Source: Zygnema circumcarinatum (taxonomy: Eukaryota > Streptophyta > Zygnematophyceae > Zygnematales > Zygnemataceae). From it: a DNA stretch of 64,000 nt. The translations under genes were made by a program, and so were the position numbers. The stretch's first letter is position 1. Each line of letters begins with the position of its first letter. The notes under the pieces are model-generated. The model saw nothing but the letters and a program-made list of their open reading frames with translations, was not told the origin of the DNA and searched no databases. Of this stretch, positions 55,389 to 64,000 are shown one piece after another. The stretch covers positions 7,220,148 to 7,284,147 of the forward strand of contig CM074804.1 in NCBI GenBank assembly GCA_037447605.1. Direction: 5' to 3'.

Positions 55389-55940
55389 TCAGTCCGGGCA
55401 GCCGTTCATAAAATTTTTCCTGTGTTCTTGATATTCTTCCTCCCAGCCGCGCAACAGCTCCGCACACTGCTCTCGCCAAAGTCTGCAGGTCATCCAAACC
55501 TCCCCACAAAATGGGTCTTCAAAGACCTGAACTAATTTTCATAGACCTAGTGAAGCAATTGCTGGCAAGTTTCTGGCCGCATAGGGATCAAACCTGCGCA
55601 TAATAATACTGAATTCCTAAGGGATTGGCTAGCTCCTTCCCCATGTCGTGAACACATTAATCAACATGATAGCCGGTCGAACGACTCCCTAGAAGCTGCG
55701 CTGTTGGTCCAAAACATAATGCTGCTCATATCTTTAATCCCACGCTGCCTCTCGGCGTTTCAAAGCTCACCTGCACACTAAGGAGCACTGGATCAAGTCA
55801 TGATAGTCCAGCTGAGCAAAATAACACCTTGCCACCAGTGCAGGTACTTCCAGCACCGGGCACCGCGCACTCTTCTCTACAAACCGCCTCTTTACTGCGG
55901 CAAACATCTCCTCGGAGCAGATGCATGTCGTCTGCTCCAT
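55389..55940 (-). CDS. Small F-box-like protein
   Basis: Two exons (55771-55940 and 55389-55482) join through TGCAG|GTGAGC and CTGCAG|ACTTTGG into 87 codons. The sequence runs from MEQTTCICSEEMFAAVKRRF to an F-box-like stretch, LEVPALVARCYFAQLDYHDL then IQCSLVCRLWREQC, with the typical hydrophobic spacing and the final LVCR-W. A charged helix (RGWEEEYQEHRKNF) ends it. F-box proteins link substrates to SKP1-cullin ubiquitin ligases; here no substrate-binding domain is present, as in some short F-box proteins. Upstream in-frame Met codons could lengthen the N-terminus by about 45 residues. Family assignment is by motif spacing only; a search of the profile would settle it. Confidence 0.5.
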
Positions 55941-56642
55941 TCCCCCTCCCTGCACGTCTGCAGCCTCCCCCTCCCTCAAAAAGTGGCCCCCGGCCCCTTT
56001 ATAGAGCGCGGCAGATAGTTTCGGAAGCCGAGTCAGCTCTCCGCTTTTTGCAGCCCGTTCTTTGCCCGCTACCCGCAACATCATCCAGTGCCGTTCCACA
56101 GATTTACGGTTTTTCTAACAGTGCCACATCGGTCAGCGTTATTTCCATGCATAATGATCACCATACATCCGGGAGACCGGTCCCGTTCGTACGTGTGTTT
56201 TAAAAGTACAGTACGACCGGGTCGCCCCTCCGATTGGGCCGCCGCTCCGGGCTAAATCACGTCCGCGCGCTCTGCGCGCCTTGTCGTGGCCGTCTGTACG
56301 GCTCAACGCATGGAACCGTACGAATTCGTACGAAAACGGTTCCAGTTCTTTGAATTAAAGGGCCGACAGAGCATGGAGCGGCGTGACGTGCCGGCGGTGA
56401 GGGGCTTCCATGAAGGCCTTGGCCCTGGCCGGGGCCTGTGGGCGGAAAGAAGCCTCCAGGCCAGTTCCAGGGCGTGCCGGGGCAGACATGGCGAGCTGGA
56501 GCGCAGTTGCCTGCCTGCCTGCCTGGCGCCAGGCGCGGCATATGACTACTGGCTGAGCACTGGGAGGGGTGGGTAGTTGCAAGGAGAAGAGTAGGTGGAG
56601 CGTGGCAGGAGGCAGAAGGTTGGGAGAGGGGAATTTGTGAGG
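55941..56642. promoter_or_regulatory. Shared upstream region of the F-box-like and TTL genes
   Basis: Divergent genes flank this 0.7 kb. GTACG motifs cluster at 56,189-56,340 (TTCGTACGTGTG, CTGTACGG, CCGTACGAATTCGTACG). No coding exon is recognised. Confidence 0.45.
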
Positions 56643-59600
56643 ATGACTACCGTAGGGTCGTATGCGTCGCCGGTTGAGCAGCGGAAGGTGGGCGGCATGG
56701 CAGGGAGTAAGAGTAGCAGTGGCGGCTGTTGTGTGAACGGCGTGTGTAGCTCGGCAAGTAAGAGCCCGCCTGCCCCTGTGAAAGCGCCCACCAATCCGGT
56801 GGGTATATCCAATGTTAGCTCAGCTAACAATGGCGACTGTTGCGTGAATGGTGTTTGTAGCTCGCCAAGTAAGAGTCCTCCAGGTCCTGCCCGAGCTCCC
56901 ATGAAGCCGGCAGCTAGCAATGGTGGCTGTTGTGCGAATGGTGTTTGCAGCTCAGCAAACATGAGCTCCCCTACACCTGCACGAGCTCCTACTAAGCCGG
57001 CCAGCGTGGCTGGCAGTGGTGGTTGTTGCGCAAACGGCGTTTGTAGCACGCCAAGCAAGAGCCCTCCAGTGCGGACTCCCAGCACCCCAGCCGGAAGTGG
57101 TTGCTGTTCAGGTGGAGTGTGCAGCGCTGGAAGCAAGAGTTCAGGACATACTGTCGTGGACGATTCAGCCGAGCTGAAGAAGGCGCTCCTCAGCTTGAAC
57201 GCAGACGAGGTGAAAGACGCAGGGAACGCGTATTACAAAAAGGGGAAGTTTGCAGAAGCCTTGCAACTCTATGACCGGGCCATATTTTTGTCTCCCGATA
57301 AAGCTCCTTATCGAGCAAACCGAGCAGCTGCGCTTGCCGGTCTTGGAAGGTTACAGGAAGCTATAACCGAATGCCAGCAGGCTGTAAACATTGATTTGAG
57401 TTACACCCGTGCACACCAGCGACTGGTAGGGCTTTACATGAGAATAGGGCGGTTCGACGAAGCTCGAATGAAAATAAAGTTTGCTCCAGAGGGGGAGCTA
57501 AAGGACGAGGCGATCAAAATTGACCGTGTTGAGGGACTTGTGGTGAAGGCCGAAGAGGCGTGTAAAGTGGCGGATTGGGAGGCGGTCCTCAGAGAGTCAG
57601 ACGCGGTTATCGCCCTCGGCGTCGACTCTGATCCAAAGGTAATTCGGCTTGTGAATGGTGTGCTGATTTTGAGAACATACACTAAACGCTTTTTTCGAAT
57701 TTTTCATTCCTTATCTTCCATCATTAGCATAGCGTTGACGGTGATTCAGCTCATGCATGTCCAAGAGATTGAATCAGGAAGATCTGGATGAAACTAATTC
57801 AACTTCCTCTTGCTGGACTCTCAAGTTTGACCTCAAACAATGGCACCGGTCTATTGAAGGAATGCGGTCGGTCGCTTCCCATCAAGCATAGTGTCCATTT
57901 GACGAGGTCTCCTGCAACTGTACGTTCTCAGATCATGGCGGCAACTAATTTGACTTTGAATATCACTCATGTTTCTCCAGGTTTGGTGCTGGAAAGCAGA
58001 GGCGCTTGTAAATTTACACAAATTGGACGAGGCAGACGCAGCGCTGCAGGCAGGACTCCTTTGCCTCCAGGGAAGTGAGGATGCTGGAAGGTTTGGTCCA
58101 GAGCAGGGAAGCTTGCGGTTCTTGCGAGCAAAGGTTGATCTTGCTTTGGGAAGGTAAGTCAACAGCTCATGAATTCTGCACTTTCACATGAACCTAGAAC
58201 TAATAAAATGTAGATCGTTTGGCAGGGCGCTGTAGAGAAGAATCCTTCAAATAAAGTGTTTTCCTGATACATCCATCCAAACTCATATTGTATCGTCGCA
58301 TGGAATCACTCCTTTTTTTCTCCTTTCTTTCATTTGTTTGATTAAGCGCTATTGTTGAACTTTTTAACCCACTCATTGACGTTTAATGCTTTGGCGTGCT
58401 TGATGCACTGTGCTTGAAGATTTTAGCTTCTATGGCTCCTCGTTGTCTTTGATTTAACAAGGCAGTTCATTGGCCTTCTGTGGATGATGATGACATTCTT
58501 CTGAAGCATTATGCTGTTACCCTTGGAAAACTTAGGTGTTGAATTTTGTCAATCAGAAGTTTGTCACAGCTCATGTGCAAGTCCTGTGGCAGGTTCGAAT
58601 CATCGATTGCAACAGCGGAAGCTGCTCTTAAATTGGATCCAGACAATGCGGAGCTTGTCTCGATAGTTAAGAAGGCTCGTGCTCTTGGCCGTGCAAGGAA
58701 CAAGGGGAACGAACTTTTCAAGGCGGGGGATTTTAAAGGAGCAGCGGCAGCTTATGGAGACGGCTTGGAAGCCGACTCGACCAATGCAGTCCTGTTGTGC
58801 AACCGGGCAGCATGTTTTTCGAAGCTCACAAAATGGGACGATTCGCTGAAAGACTGTAATGCAGCACTGAAGAGTCATCCACATTATCCAAAGGCGTTAC
58901 TTCGACGAGCCTATTGTTATACCAAGGTGAGCACTAGCTCTTGGGTACGGTGAACCTCGGGTTAGTATTCTTTTTGGCGGCAAAGTGCAAAATGTTGGCC
59001 GCTTACTTTGAGTGGGATTTCGGGACAGATGAGCAAGTGGTCAGAAGCAGTGCGGGAGTACGAGCTGCTTCAGAAGGAGCTGCCCAACGATCCAGAAATT
59101 GTTAGACTTCTTACTGAAGCTCGAGCAGGCCTGCATAAGAGCACTACGAATGATGACCCCTCAGCACCAAGAAGCAGTGTTGCAGAGGGTGGGCAGGTTG
59201 TCGAAGTCATGAGCATTGAGCAGTTTCAGGAGGCAGTGAACTCTTCAGGTGAGACCGGGTTGGTTTTTCCTCGTTGACAGTCTCCGTCAGTCATAAAGCT
59301 GGCGGAGGAGCTCTAAGATGATTCTGCATAACTTGAGGGAAATGTCATGGCAGTTGGTGGTGGTGCACGTTCTTGTCTTCAAACGTCTGCTAACGAAAGA
59401 GCCCTTCACATGCTGGCAGGAGCGGTGGTGGTGGATTTTTCTGCGAGCTGGTGCGGTCCCTGCCGGCAGATTGCGCCTCTTGTGACGAAGTTGTGCAAGC
59501 AGTTCAAAGGAGCGAAGTTCCTTCAGGTGAGTCAATGTTGTATAAAGGGTGACTGCTCCCACTAAGTTTCTTTAACACCTTTTGTTTTCCATCATGTTCC

Positions 59601-59816
59601 ATCATCTTTTTGATTCGAAGAAATTGTACATGAACTTTTTGGCAGGTTGACATCGACAAGAACCGTGAATTAGCTACAAGAGAGGGAATTCAGTCTGTTC
59701 CGACATTCAAAATATACAAGAATGGGAAGAAAGTGAAGGAGATTTTGGGGGCAAACGCGTCGGAGCTTGAATCGTCTGTTCAGCAGCATTGCAAGGCTCT
59801 TCGTGTCGAGTTTTAG
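56643..59816 (+). CDS. TPR-repeat thioredoxin (TTL family) with Cys-rich N-terminal repeats
   Basis: Six exons (56643-57638, 57981-58153, 58593-58926, 59029-59248, 59420-59526, 59646-59816) close into 666 codons. Residues 25-165 hold five repeats of about 30 residues, each with CC-x-x-GVC (CCVNGVC twice, CCANGVC twice, CCSGGVC) and Ser/Pro linkers. TPR units follow from about residue 189 ([20 protein letters not shown] ... [18 protein letters not shown]) and again from about residue 430 ([20 protein letters not shown]). The last 90 residues are a thioredoxin domain with the active site [12 protein letters not shown] and cis-Pro [14 protein letters not shown] proteins are plant scaffolds in brassinosteroid, osmotic-stress and cellulose-synthase regulation, binding clients by TPRs. 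The Cys repeats may be acylated or metal-binding; that is inference. Confidence 0.93.
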
Positions 59817-60688
59817 TGTCTTAGTGGCAGGCAATCCTGCCAAGATTTAGCGCGCGAGTCTGAGTTAGCGTTGAACAAGGTTGAAGCGCGGATGGTCCGG
59901 CATGACTGGGACCATCGCAGGGGCGTTTCTCTTCTTGGCGGCAGCCTTACTTCTGTGCGACAACCATCAAGTGGGAGGTGTGGTGAAGGGTGCTAGTACA
60001 GGGGTAGTATGGGAGGGATTCGTTGGTGTTTCAGAGGTTGATTAGCTGTTTGTTAGTAGTATCAATAAACAACAGGAGTTCGTTGCCAAGGCAAAGACGG
60101 TATGCAGGGTTGCTTTGAAAACTGTCCTGGTGTGGTGTGATCATTCAGATGCTCTTGTGACTTCCTTGAGTTCTGTAAGTCTTTTAAGTCTGGAAGGGTG
60201 TTTTAACATAGCATGTTGCGGTTAGGTAGTGTGAATGGGCTGTCATGAGAATTGCGCTGTGACGAATGAATTTCCGTGAACATGTCTGTCCTCGCGAAAT
60301 TGCAGGGCCCTCCGGATGTAGGCGGCGAAGTCAGTGATGTGATCTGCGTCTGTAAATCTTGAAAAGCCCATGTACTGTCATCTGGCTCCCAGTTGCCTCC
60401 GTCCTGTATGTGATTCCCATGGCCAGTTGCAAATGGACATTTCCCATTATAGACACAGATGGGAGGCCCTTCAGTGACGAACGAAAGATAACCACAGATA
60501 TCCGAACAAAAGATTTTCAAGAGGTGTTTCCCTTGGCCAGAACACTTTTTGCTCACGGTCTGCGTCCTTCTGTCACGTGGTACCTCTGCCACCGTGGGGG
60601 GTGGCTTAGCTCTAATTGAACCTGCCTTCTGCCCTCTGCCGCTCGTCCTATCAGCAAACCCCACAAGCAGTCCTTGTCCTTGTCCTTG

Positions 60689-60788
60689 GGTCCTTTGCGA
60701 TGAGTTCCTCGTGGTTCCCCATGCTGATTTTGTACATGGACATTTGATGGCATCATCGCCATCGTGAGATCATTGCCACTTCCCTTTC
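60689..60788. repeat. Dispersed 100-bp repeat, copy B
   Basis: Same orientation as the copy at 36,411-36,511, sharing GATGGCATCATCGCCATC and about 88 percent of positions overall by eye. Both copies lie in gene-free DNA. Confidence 0.75.
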
Positions 60789-61320
60789 CACATCCACCAT
60801 CGCAGTGTGAATTTATCCAGTCCCTGTCTCAGCATCAGCATCAGCATCAGCATCAGCATCGCAGCACGGTTCCTTGCCACAGCTTCAGTCTCTCAGTGCA
60901 GTTCCAGGCAGTCCCTCCCTCGGCGCGAATCAGCGCGGGCCCCGCTTCCCGGCCCCGCCTCCTCGCCCTCGCCGCTGATTGGCTCCCGCGCCTCGTGTCC
61001 GCCTCTCACCCAGTCAGCACACGCCACGTGCCTACCTGGCCCCACCTCGATACTTCCCAACGAGTGGCGCTGCGGCGGCGCCACGTGGCGCCCTCCGCTT
61101 TGCGGGCAGGCGCGACCCGCAGCGCCACGTCGCGCTGCGCCGTTTGCGTGACGCGCAGGCCGCCACGTCACTTCCGCCCCCCCCCCCCCACCTATTTTTA
61201 GGGCCTGGCCGGGCCTTTGTTCCCTTTCCCCTCCCCTCCGGATCCAGACCGCCCTGGCCGGAAAAGTCGACGCTTATCCTCTGCCATCCGCTTCCCTACT
61301 CCCGGCTCTGCGTTGCGCGA

Positions 61321-61365
61321 GGAGGGAAGGAGGGAGGGAGGGAGGGAGGGAGGGAGGGAGGGAGG
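61321..61365 (+). repeat. (GGGA)n simple repeat just upstream of the BT1-like start
   Basis: About ten GGGA units ending 12 bases before the ATG at 61377; likely within the 5' leader. Confidence 0.9.
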
Positions 61366-61376
61366 CTGCAGGTGCC

Positions 61377-63940
61377 ATGCGGCAGCACTGGGAAAGCAGT
61401 CAGTTGGCGGCGCTACCGTCGTCGCACGTGCGGGATGCCATGCAGATGTGGCCTCGACAGAGCCTGGCTCTGCCGCGGCCTGCCAAACCCGGGTCTGAGC
61501 TCGGACCGAGTCTGTCCAGCAGCTGTACAGGGACTTTCAAGGAGGCTCGACTAGGGTTGCGGCTAGGGCATAGCGACTTAGGGCGTTGCTCTGAGGGTCA
61601 TGACGGTCCTGCAGGGGGCGAGGTCTCTGAGGCTTCCAGGGAGAGTTGTGAACAGGCGTCTCCTTCTGCTTTGGAAGGGAGGGGCGAGGGAGGCAGCCAT
61701 GGCCTTTTGCAAGGAGAGTTTCTGCTGGAAGGGCCGTCTGTGCTTCTGGAGGAGAGTCATTTGCGGAAAAGGAACGAGAAGAAGCGAAGCTTTTTGAATA
61801 TTGGAAGGAAAGTGAAGCTTCGGAATGAGAGTAAAGTGGAAAGTGGGGAGAAGAAACGGGGGGGTGTCGTGGAGCAGCTTATGTCTGGTGCATTTGCAGG
61901 AGTTATTTCTCGGACAGCGGTCGCACCAATAGACTTGGTCAAGGTAAGCTATATTACTATTTCGTGTGTTTACATTCAGGCAGCTAGAGAGGTGAAAGCC
62001 TGCTTAAGGGATTGATAGTGGGGAGGGAGTGTGTATAGTGCTGAACTTATTCCATGCGGATGGGATACAAATGTCATGGCAGACGCATTTGATCACAGCA
62101 CATGGCAGTGCGCATGCCCGAAAAACTGCTACAGATATTTGCGCAACGATTCTTAAACGCGATGGATGGAGGGGCCTTTTCCGAGGTAGCTCCACCACCC
62201 CTTCTGTTCGTACTATGCTTTCAAACATGTCAGGTGTAGGGGTGCGATTGAGCGATTCAACTTTCGGAACGGAGGAATAGGCAGACGCAGAAGCAGGGAG
62301 AGGACCTTGCAAGCATGTCGGAGCTCATTCTTGGCCATTTTTTTGACGTATTTCTCTCGTCTTCGTCCTCTCGTGCTTGTTTTCTACCGTCACTTTCCTT
62401 TACCTCTCCTCCTACCGCTCCTCCCCCTCCCTCCTGCCTCCCACACCTGCATATTTCCTGTCACTCCCGCTCGTATCGGTTGTATCTGAGCTAGTAGGGT
62501 CGCAATCATGGCAGATAACGACACATAATTTGTGAAAGCGTTTGGTTTCGCTTTTCAACGGGCCCCAGGACGACTCGTTGATCAACCTTTCCATTGAACT
62601 CGTTTCAGCTGCACTTCCTGATCGGGGGGGGGACGATGTGATGCAGGAAATGGCATAAACTGTATCAGGGTGGCGCCTTGCAAAGCCATAGAACTGTGCG
62701 TTTTTGAAACCCTAAAACGGACTCTTTGTGTAGAGGGTCACCCTCTCCAGCAGTTTGCAGCTCCTCTTTCAGGAGGTGCTGCCGGCATGGCTGGCACTAT
62801 TGCGACCTATCCGCTGGAACTTGTTCGAACTCGTATTTCTGTGCAGGTACGAGTAGTCTAAGACGCTAACATTCTGCAAGTGAAGGGGCGGGTATTGAAG
62901 TGGGGGAAGGCACAACATTTTTAAAAGCAAAATGCTTGGGGCTAGATGACTCAGCCTTCTCACTTCGCTTTTTTTTGGTGCAGCCGCACTTGTATCGCGG
63001 GCTTCGAGCAACGGTAGATAAGATCCTGAAGGAAGAGGTAAGTTGACTCAAGCTTGTTTGAATTCAATCGTATGTTTATTGCGTTGTGACTTTTCTCTTA
63101 TCAGGTTGAATGAGGTGGTCGTCTGTCAGCTGCTGTGAATAACATAGATTTACGGTTTGATATGTTTCCAGGGGGCGGGGGCGCTGTACCGTGGCCTGAC
63201 GCCCTCGTTACTTGGCGTATTCCCATATGCTGCCACAAACTATTTCGTATATGACGCATTACGAGGCGCATACAGGCGAGCTACAGGAGAGGAAAATGTG
63301 CCTCCCCTGCCCACTCTCGCATTCGGGGCTATCGCTGCCGCAGCATCAAGTGCTGCCACCTTCCCGCTGGAGGTAAGATGGTGTTGTGGTGGAGGTCTGA
63401 CTGGGAGGGACGGGAGGACGGGGACTGAGAGCAGGAGTGAGAGTGGGGCTAGTGAAGAGAATATTGCAGTACCTTTTCCGCCCCCTGCCCCCTCCCTGGT
63501 TCGTCTTCTCCCTTCATCTAACTCTCTTTGGCCCTCCTTTCTTCTCCCCTCCCTCTCCTTCCCTTGAACTTTCTCAGGTTGCTCGCCGGCAGCTCCAGCT
63601 CGGCGGCCATGGAGTGCAGCTGTCTCCCATGGGCATCATTTCCAACATCTACAAGCAGGAGGGTTTTCTGGCCATATACCGTGGTTTGGGCACCACATGG
63701 CTGAAGCTGGTGCCTGCAGCTGGCATCTCCTTTGTCTGCTATGAAGCAGCCCGAGTGGCGCTGAGAGTGGATGATGCATCTTATGCCAACGCTAGGAGGG
63801 AAAAGTTGGAGAGGAGGAAGAGAGCGGCCCTTCTGGAGAGAGCAGTGGCAGTGCGGGACGGGAGGTTGATGGTTGGGAGGGAGGAGAGAGAGGCGCTGGA
63901 AGAGGCTCTTGCAGGCCTGGCTATGGGAGACGAAGTATGA
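61377..63940 (+). CDS. Brittle-1-like adenine nucleotide carrier (mitochondrial carrier family)
   Basis: Six exons (61377-61943, 62083-62185, 62647-62846, 62984-63037, 63172-63372, 63578-63940) close into 495 codons. After about 160 residues rich in Ser, Gly and Glu comes a three-repeat carrier: SGAFAGVISRTAVAPIDLVK with WRGLFRGNGINCIRVAPCKA; SGGAAGMAGTIATYPLELVR with YRGLTPSLLGVFPYAATN; and FGAIAAAASSAATFPLEVAR with YRGLGTTWLKLVPAAGISF. The P-x-D/E-x-x-K/R motifs of all repeats are kept. RVAP-KA and the third-repeat sequence are closest to plant BT1, which exports adenine nucleotides from plastids or carries ADP-glucose in cereal endosperm. A charged helical tail of about 55 residues (NARREKLERRKRAALLERA) extends past the last membrane helix, which is unusual. 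Substrate and organelle are inferred from family. Confidence 0.9.
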
Positions 63941-64000
63941 GCAGGGGTGGAGGAGGGATGGGGGTCATGGCGGGTGAGGGGGCCGTCGAGCGGAACAGCA

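Larger units (their letters stand above)
59817..61376. other. Intergenic: TTL 3' flank and BT1 upstream region
   Basis: No exon recognised. It holds a dispersed repeat at 60,689-60,788, (AGCATC)5 at 60,831-60,860, CACGTG palindromes at about 61,024, 61,083 and related CCACGT words to 61,166, a C10 run near 61,181, and (GGGA)n at 61,321-61,365. Confidence 0.55.

Overview
The window is nuclear DNA of a photosynthetic eukaryote, most probably a streptophyte (a charophyte-grade alga or an early-diverging land plant). Genes are cut by many short GT-AG introns. Their products belong to plant families: an EXA1-type GYF protein, a RETICULATA-related plastid protein, a TPR-thioredoxin (TTL), a Brittle-1-type adenine nucleotide carrier, class III alcohol dehydrogenases, and several proteins with transit-peptide-like N-termini. 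The species cannot be named from the sequence. No rRNA, tRNA or CRISPR array was seen. One short assembly gap (10 N inside a poly-C run) lies near 26,375.

Layout. 1-9,725 (+): GYF-domain translational regulator, 5' end outside the window. 10,863-13,869 (+): EBP1/PA2G4 homologue. 15,615-16,721 (-): RETICULATA-related protein, divergent from a tRNA-splicing endonuclease SEN2-like gene at 17,894-19,295 (+). 20,945-21,679 (-): multi-pass membrane protein of unknown function. 22,000-23,510: gene-free, rich in CACGTG palindromes, ending in two abutting PIF/Harbinger-like MITEs that share a TAA. 24,022-32,188 (-): a phosphoenolpyruvate carboxylase of about 25 exons with bacterial-like motifs, preceded on the same strand by two to three exons coding one ACT domain (33,681-34,929). 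35,700-36,520: another inverted-repeat element and a dispersed repeat. 37,341-39,081 (-): Mpv17/PMP22 family. 40,821-42,275 (-): EF-hand protein. 43,421-46,791 (+): plastid-targeted membrane protein apparently fused to a catechol-O-methyltransferase-like domain. 46,970-50,835 (-) and 51,749-54,434 (+): head-to-head glutathione-dependent formaldehyde dehydrogenase/GSNO reductase paralogues, one with an organelle-type presequence. 55,389-55,940 (-): small F-box-like protein. 56,643-59,816 (+): TTL protein with cysteine-rich repeats and an intact thioredoxin site. 61,377-63,940 (+): BT1-like carrier.

The genes do not form one pathway; this is ordinary gene-dense eukaryotic arrangement. The two formaldehyde dehydrogenases are the one clear functional pair and may share a 0.9 kb bidirectional promoter. 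Several others point to organelle metabolism (PEP carboxylase for anaplerosis, plastid methyltransferase fusion, BT1 carrier, RETICULATA-related, Mpv17). The most unusual points are the possible ACT-PEPC gene, the DUF3493-like/O-methyltransferase fusion, the targeted formaldehyde dehydrogenase copy and the redox-competent TTL protein.

Exon boundaries were read by eye from splice signals, frame and family conservation. For EBP1, Mpv17, the methyltransferase fusion, both dehydrogenases, TTL, BT1 and the F-box gene the joined exons keep an open frame to the stop. The SEN2, EF-hand and PEPC models are less exact.
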